Source: Bradyrhizobium liaoningense
Lineage (GTDB): Bacteria > Pseudomonadota > Alphaproteobacteria > Rhizobiales > Xanthobacteraceae
Direction of reading: 5' to 3'
DNA: 64,000 bases
NCBI RefSeq assembly: GCF_018130785.1
Contig: NZ_JAFCJT010000016.1
Coordinates: 1-64,000, forward strand
Shown here: piece by piece, positions 60,537-64,000 of the stretch
Layout: the number at the start of each line of letters is the position of its first letter
How positions within the stretch are numbered: the first letter of the stretch is position 1
Made by a program: the position numbers and the translations under genes
Notes under the pieces: generated by a model
The model's input: the letters and a program-made list of their open reading frames with translations, nothing else
Databases searched by the model: none
Told to the model about the DNA's origin: nothing

Positions 60537-61579
60537 TTGTATTTCGCCCTGGCCGCCTGGAGGAAGCTCATGTCGACGACATCCTCGTATTTTGTCTCGG
60601 GAATATCCGTTCCCTTGCGGTGCCAGGGCTTGGCGCCGCGTTCGAACGAGGACTTGTCGATGACGCCGTCATAGGCCCAGGTCGACTTGTCGAAGCCGAG
60701 CTCGGCGCCGACCGCATCGGTGTCGATGCCCGAGAAATATTTCGGCGTGACCAGTGCCTGCACGTCCGCGAGCGGCGTCGCCTTCACGAAGGCCATCGCG
60801 CGGTGGATCGCGTTCACATAGGCCTGCACCATCGCCTTGTCCTGCTCGATCGTGTCCTGGAGCGTGTAGATCACGAGCACGGGCAGCGTCCCGCCGAAAT
60901 CCTTTTCGAATACGCCGGGCTTGGAGGTGTCGTAGATCGTCCTGCCAAAGCCCTTCTTCTCGACCTCGACGATCCAGCTTGGCGGCGCCATGATGGCGTC
61001 GAACTGCTTGGTCTGCAGCGAGGGAAACATCGTGTTGGGCCCGCCGCCAGCGACCCAGTTCACCCTGTCGCCGAGCCCGCGCGTTTCGAACACATAGGTG
61101 CCGAACACCCAGGTGCCCGACCCGATCGCGGTGGCCGCGACGATCGGCTTGGCGCCGTCAGGCCGTTTGTAGCCCGCGAGCTTCTCGACCGAATTGATAC
61201 CGCTGTCGTAAAGGTCCTGCCGGACCATGATGTTGGCGTAGGAGCACACCATCTCGGTCGCGAGCAGGATCTTGCAGGGCTTGCCGCGCGCACTGAGCTG
61301 GAGCGGATGGCTGGCATCGCCATGGGCGAACAGGGCCTGTCCCGCCGCCAATGTCTGCCGGCCGAACGTGCCGGCGTTACCGGTGACGAGCTTGGAGTCG
61401 AGACCTTCGTCCCTGAAGTACCCCTTCAGCTCGGCAATCATGCCGATGGCGTAGACCGGCGACACCGGCCCGAATGCGAGCGATACCTGCTTGGTCTCGG
61501 CGCGGAGCTGCCCGGGCAGCATCGATGCGCCGGCCAATGTGGAGCCCGCGATCAGCGCCTGGCGCCTGGTGATGTTCAT
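60533..61579 (-). CDS. NitT/TauT-family substrate-binding protein
   Basis: The protein is 348 residues from ATG 61579. A twin-arginine signal (TRRQALIAGSTLAGASMLPG) is followed by a periplasmic binding fold (SLAFGPVSPVYAIGMIAELK then GYFRDEGLDSKLVTGNAG). Such proteins deliver small organic anions to the ABC importer. The CoA transferase and lyase genes upstream suggest an organic acid ligand. The ligand itself is not deducible. Confidence 0.94.
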   Translation of the reverse strand: MNITRRQALIAGSTLAGASMLPGQLRAETKQVSLAFGPVSPVYAIGMIAELKGYFRDEGLDSKLVTGNAGTFGRQTLAAGQALFAHGDASHPLQLSARGKPCKILLATEMVCSYANIMVRQDLYDSGINSVEKLAGYKRPDGAKPIVAATAIGSGTWVFGTYVFETRGLGDRVNWVAGGGPNTMFPSLQTKQFDAIMAPPSWIVEVEKKGFGRTIYDTSKPGVFEKDFGGTLPVLVIYTLQDTIEQDKAMVQAYVNAIHRAMAFVKATPLADVQALVTPKYFSGIDTDAVGAELGFDKSTWAYDGVIDKSSFERGAKPWHRKGTDIPETKYEDVVDMSFLQAARAKYK

Positions 61580-61616
61580 GTGCTCCTCCCTGATTCTTGC
61601 TTGATCGATCCGTTCG

Positions 61617-62837
61617 TCAGGACGGCCCAGGCGCGATCCGGATCGTTCCTGCCTTTTGCAGTGCCTCGATCTCGCTCGACGAAACGCCGATCTCACCCAG
61701 GATCTCGCGCGTCTGCTCGCCGATCTGCGGCGGATCGTAGCGGTTGGGCAGGCGCCGGCCGTCCATGGAGATCGGCAACAGCGGCGTTCTTGCCTCACCG
61801 CCATCGGGCAGGTGAATGTCGGTCAGCCCGCCCGACTTGTTCAGATGCAGGTCGTCGAAGAGATCGCCGGGCTTGTTCACCGGCGCGTAGGGCAGATCGA
61901 GCTGCTCGAGGCGTGCCGCGAGATCGGCCTTGTCCCATTGCTTGAAGATCTTCGCGATCTCCGGGATCAGCCAGCCGCGATGGTCGACGCGGTCGTTGCT
62001 CGTCGCAAAACGCGGATCGGCAAGCCAGGATTCGCGATCGAAGGCGCGGCAGAACGCCACCCACTGCTCGTCGCCGACGATGGTGACGAACAGCTTCGAG
62101 CCGTCCCTGGTATCGAAGAGATCGTAGACCGGCCAGGGGCTGTCCTTGATCGAATAGGGGATCGAGGGCTGGCCGCTGACCACCTCGCACATCATGGCCT
62201 GCGCCATCAGAAACACGTTGTTCTCGTAGAGCGCGCTCTGGATGTAGCGGCCGCGGCCGGTGCGCTGCCGCTCGGCCAGCGCGGCCTGGATCGCAATCAC
62301 GCCGAACATGCCGCCCATGATGTCGTTGACCGAGGCGCCGGCGCGCATCGGCCGGTCCGGCAGACCGGTCATGTAGGCAAGGCCGCCCATCATCTGCACG
62401 ACCTCGTCGAGCGCGAGGCGGTTCTCGTATGGGCCCGGCAGATAGCCTTTGAGCGAGCAGTAGATCAGGCGTGGCGCAAATGCGGCAACCGTCTCGTAGT
62501 CGAGACCGACCCGCTTCAGCAGGCCGGGCCGGAAATTCTCGATCAGGACGTCGCTGTCCTCGATCAGCCGCCGCGCGATGTTCTGGCCTTCCGCGGTCGA
62601 TGTATCCAGCGCGATGCTGCGCTTGTTGCGGCTGTAGGTGGCGAAAAAGCCGGCAGCGGGCCCCTTGAAATAGCGGGTGCGGTCGCCCTTGGGCGGCTCA
62701 ACCTTGATCACGTCGGCGCCGAGATCGGCAAGGATCAAGCCACAGCTCGGCCCCATCACCATCTGGCTGAACTCGATGACGCGAAGGCCGGCCAGCGGAC
62801 GCAGCTCCGCTGCCGTCTCGGGCGCGGCCGCCGTCAT
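61617..62837 (-). CDS. CaiB/BaiF family (class III) CoA transferase
   Basis: The protein is 406 residues from ATG 62837. Signatures are GLRVIEFSQMVMGPSCGLIL, DLGADVIKVEPPKGDRTRYF, and the region with the catalytic Asp in RLALDEVVQMMGGLAYMTG. It moves CoA between acids, activating the imported acid. The start overlaps the lyase stop by 4 bases, and 37 bases separate it from the binding-protein gene. Confidence 0.95.
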   Translation of the reverse strand: MTAAAPETAAELRPLAGLRVIEFSQMVMGPSCGLILADLGADVIKVEPPKGDRTRYFKGPAAGFFATYSRNKRSIALDTSTAEGQNIARRLIEDSDVLIENFRPGLLKRVGLDYETVAAFAPRLIYCSLKGYLPGPYENRLALDEVVQMMGGLAYMTGLPDRPMRAGASVNDIMGGMFGVIAIQAALAERQRTGRGRYIQSALYENNVFLMAQAMMCEVVSGQPSIPYSIKDSPWPVYDLFDTRDGSKLFVTIVGDEQWVAFCRAFDRESWLADPRFATSNDRVDHRGWLIPEIAKIFKQWDKADLAARLEQLDLPYAPVNKPGDLFDDLHLNKSGGLTDIHLPDGGEARTPLLPISMDGRRLPNRYDPPQIGEQTREILGEIGVSSSEIEALQKAGTIRIAPGPS

Positions 62838-63769
62838 GCCGCCCTCCGCAGCACCTTGGGAATGCCGGCCTCGTGCAGGTGCCCGGTCAGATGTTTTGCC
62901 GGGATATGGCGCGCCAGAATCTCGCGCGTTTGCATCAGGCGATCGAGGTCGATGCCGGTGGAAAATCCCATGCGTTCCAGCATGAACACGAGATCCTCGG
63001 TGACGATGTTGCCGCGGGCGCCAGGAGCAAAGGGGCAGCCACCAAGTCCTGATACCGCGGCGTCGAAACGCCGGACCCCGGCATCGAGGCCGGCGACGGC
63101 ATTGGCGAGGCCAGCACCGAGTGTGTCGTGCAGATGCAGCCGCAGCGTCATCTGCGATCCGACTTCGCGCCTGACGGCTTCGACGATCTGCCTGACCAGT
63201 TTCGGGGTGGCATAGCCGACGGTGTCGGCGAGCCCGATCTCGTCGGCACCGGCCTCGGCAAAGGCGCGCGCGACCCGGCACACGGCCGCTTCGCTCACCT
63301 CGCCTTCCAGCGAGCAGCCGAAGGAGGTGGCGATCGCGCCCATCAGGTGCGGCCGCCGGTCCGCCGGACTGGCGTCGATCGCGGCGCGGACTGCGCGAAA
63401 CCCGTCGAGCTGCTCTTCAATCGAGCGGCGCACATTGGCGCGGTTATGCGTCTCGCTGGCGGAGATGACGAAATATATGGCGTCGACACCGGCGGCGATG
63501 GCGCGCTCGGCGCCCTTCACGTTCGGCACAAGTGCACCGATGGTCGCGGTCTTGTGCGCAAGTGCGTGCGCCATCACCGCATCGACGTCGGCAAATTGCG
63601 GCACGACCTTCGGCGGCACGAAGGATCCCGCGTCGATCTCGCGCACGCCGGCGGCGGCGATCATATCGACCAGCGCGCATTTGGCTTCGGTGGGAACGAA
63701 CAAGTCCAGGTTTTGCAGCCCGTCGCGGGGGCCGACCTCGCAAATCAGGACATCCGGCGCCTGCGCCAT
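62834..63769 (-). CDS. Hydroxymethylglutaryl-CoA lyase-like enzyme
   Basis: The protein is 311 residues from ATG 63769 (AQAPDVLICEVGPRDGLQNL), with a GGGAGAG ribosome site. The DRE-TIM-like metal-binding core includes VGPRDGLQN, LHLHDTLGAGLANAVAG and GLGGCPFAPGARGNIVTEDL, which has the catalytic Cys. It cleaves 3-hydroxy-acyl-CoA thioesters such as HMG-CoA or citramalyl-type analogues. It is the first gene of the catabolic and uptake operon. Confidence 0.93.
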   Translation of the reverse strand: MAQAPDVLICEVGPRDGLQNLDLFVPTEAKCALVDMIAAAGVREIDAGSFVPPKVVPQFADVDAVMAHALAHKTATIGALVPNVKGAERAIAAGVDAIYFVISASETHNRANVRRSIEEQLDGFRAVRAAIDASPADRRPHLMGAIATSFGCSLEGEVSEAAVCRVARAFAEAGADEIGLADTVGYATPKLVRQIVEAVRREVGSQMTLRLHLHDTLGAGLANAVAGLDAGVRRFDAAVSGLGGCPFAPGARGNIVTEDLVFMLERMGFSTGIDLDRLMQTREILARHIPAKHLTGHLHEAGIPKVLRRAA

Positions 63770-63794
63770 CGAGCTCTCCCTGGCTTGATTGTAT

Positions 63795-63815
63795 ATTGTT
63801 GCATTAAAGAACAAT
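63795..63815. promoter_or_regulatory. Inverted repeat upstream of the lyase operon
   Basis: ATTGTT and AACAAT around a 9-base AT-rich spacer, 26 bases before the start codon. It is a likely regulator site. Confidence 0.45.
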
Positions 63816-63890
63816 CCGTGGAACAGTCTGTCAAGCTCAAAATCCGCGTGCACTGCAATGAAGGCTTCCGACAGTTCCCGACAGCCCGCC

Positions 63891-64000
63891 TCAAGCAGAG
63901 GCGGTTCCGAGCGCGCTGAGCACCTCGCCGGCCTGATCATGGCGTTCGCCCGGCGCGAAGGCATGAAGGCTGGCGATCGGTTGATCGAACAAAGGCTTGC
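63891..64000 (-). CDS. 3' end of an unidentified gene
   Basis: A minus-strand frame enters from beyond the window edge and ends at the TGA complement 63891-63893. Visible residues are KPLFDQPIASLHAFAPGERH then DQAGEVLSALGTASA. The piece is too short to assign. It is transcribed toward the lyase operon and may be its regulator or an enzyme of the same pathway. Confidence 0.45.
   Translation of the reverse strand, partial: KPLFDQPIASLHAFAPGERHDQAGEVLSALGTASA

Overview
The window looks like a Bradyrhizobium-type alphaproteobacterial chromosome (Rhizobiales). It is GC-rich, and it carries small gene families typical of that group (DUF3551, DUF892, DUF4142, DUF1330, ABC_sub_bind). General-stress promoters of the GGAAC-N16/17-(C/G)GTT type recur, and rhizobial tRNA-Gln, tRNA-Glu and tRNA-Met sequences are present. 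Genus is inferred from gene content; no search was run.

About 0-25 kb is an accessory stress region. It holds DUF1326/DUF2182, a FAT-GUY type response regulator, ferritin-like DUF892, a PAP2-cupin-DUF3147-DUF3147 operon, YihY/BrkB, a CsbD-like small protein, two SDR oxidoreductases, a pyrophosphatase, DUF4142, a flavin reductase, topoisomerase IB and the large catalase KatE. Many of these sit behind EcfG-like promoters. The region is decaying. I can read MOSC, SemiSWEET, PNPOx-like, SDR, Gfo/Idh/MocA, OprB porin, TetR and helicase remnants by joining frames. A small two-gene cassette is present twice, with a frameshift in the opposite member of each copy.

About 25.7-32.6 kb is a plasmid-like or mobile module. 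It starts with a ribbon-helix-helix protein behind a strict 8-bp repeat array. An XRE regulator then faces an apparent operon: a GIY-YIG/DUF4357-like nuclease, a soluble FtsH-like AAA+/M41 protease with an unfamiliar N-terminus, and a DEDDh exonuclease. A dyad-symmetric array of six GTAACG boxes and a DUF3102 protein follow. This is my main candidate for an undescribed, possibly defence-related, system.

About 33-46 kb is more mosaic island: integrase relics, a TonB receptor that reads past its expected end, DUF1775, a glycine-rich peptide with a double-glycine-like leader, a TOBE protein, an ABC_sub_bind protein and small hypotheticals. It ends with two tyrosine recombinases packed among a tRNA-Glu 3' fragment, a tRNA-Met 3' fragment and an intact tRNA-Gln.

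From about 46 kb the sequence looks like ordinary core genome: acyl-CoA dehydrogenase, MFS transporter, enoyl-CoA hydratase, 5'-nucleotidase, histone-deacetylase-like protein, xseB-dxs with a deoxyribosyltransferase, TlyA and a TrmA/RumA-type RNA methyltransferase. On the minus strand lies a five-gene operon (HMG-CoA-lyase-like, CoA transferase III, and a NitT/TauT-type ABC importer) that probably takes up and cleaves an organic acid.
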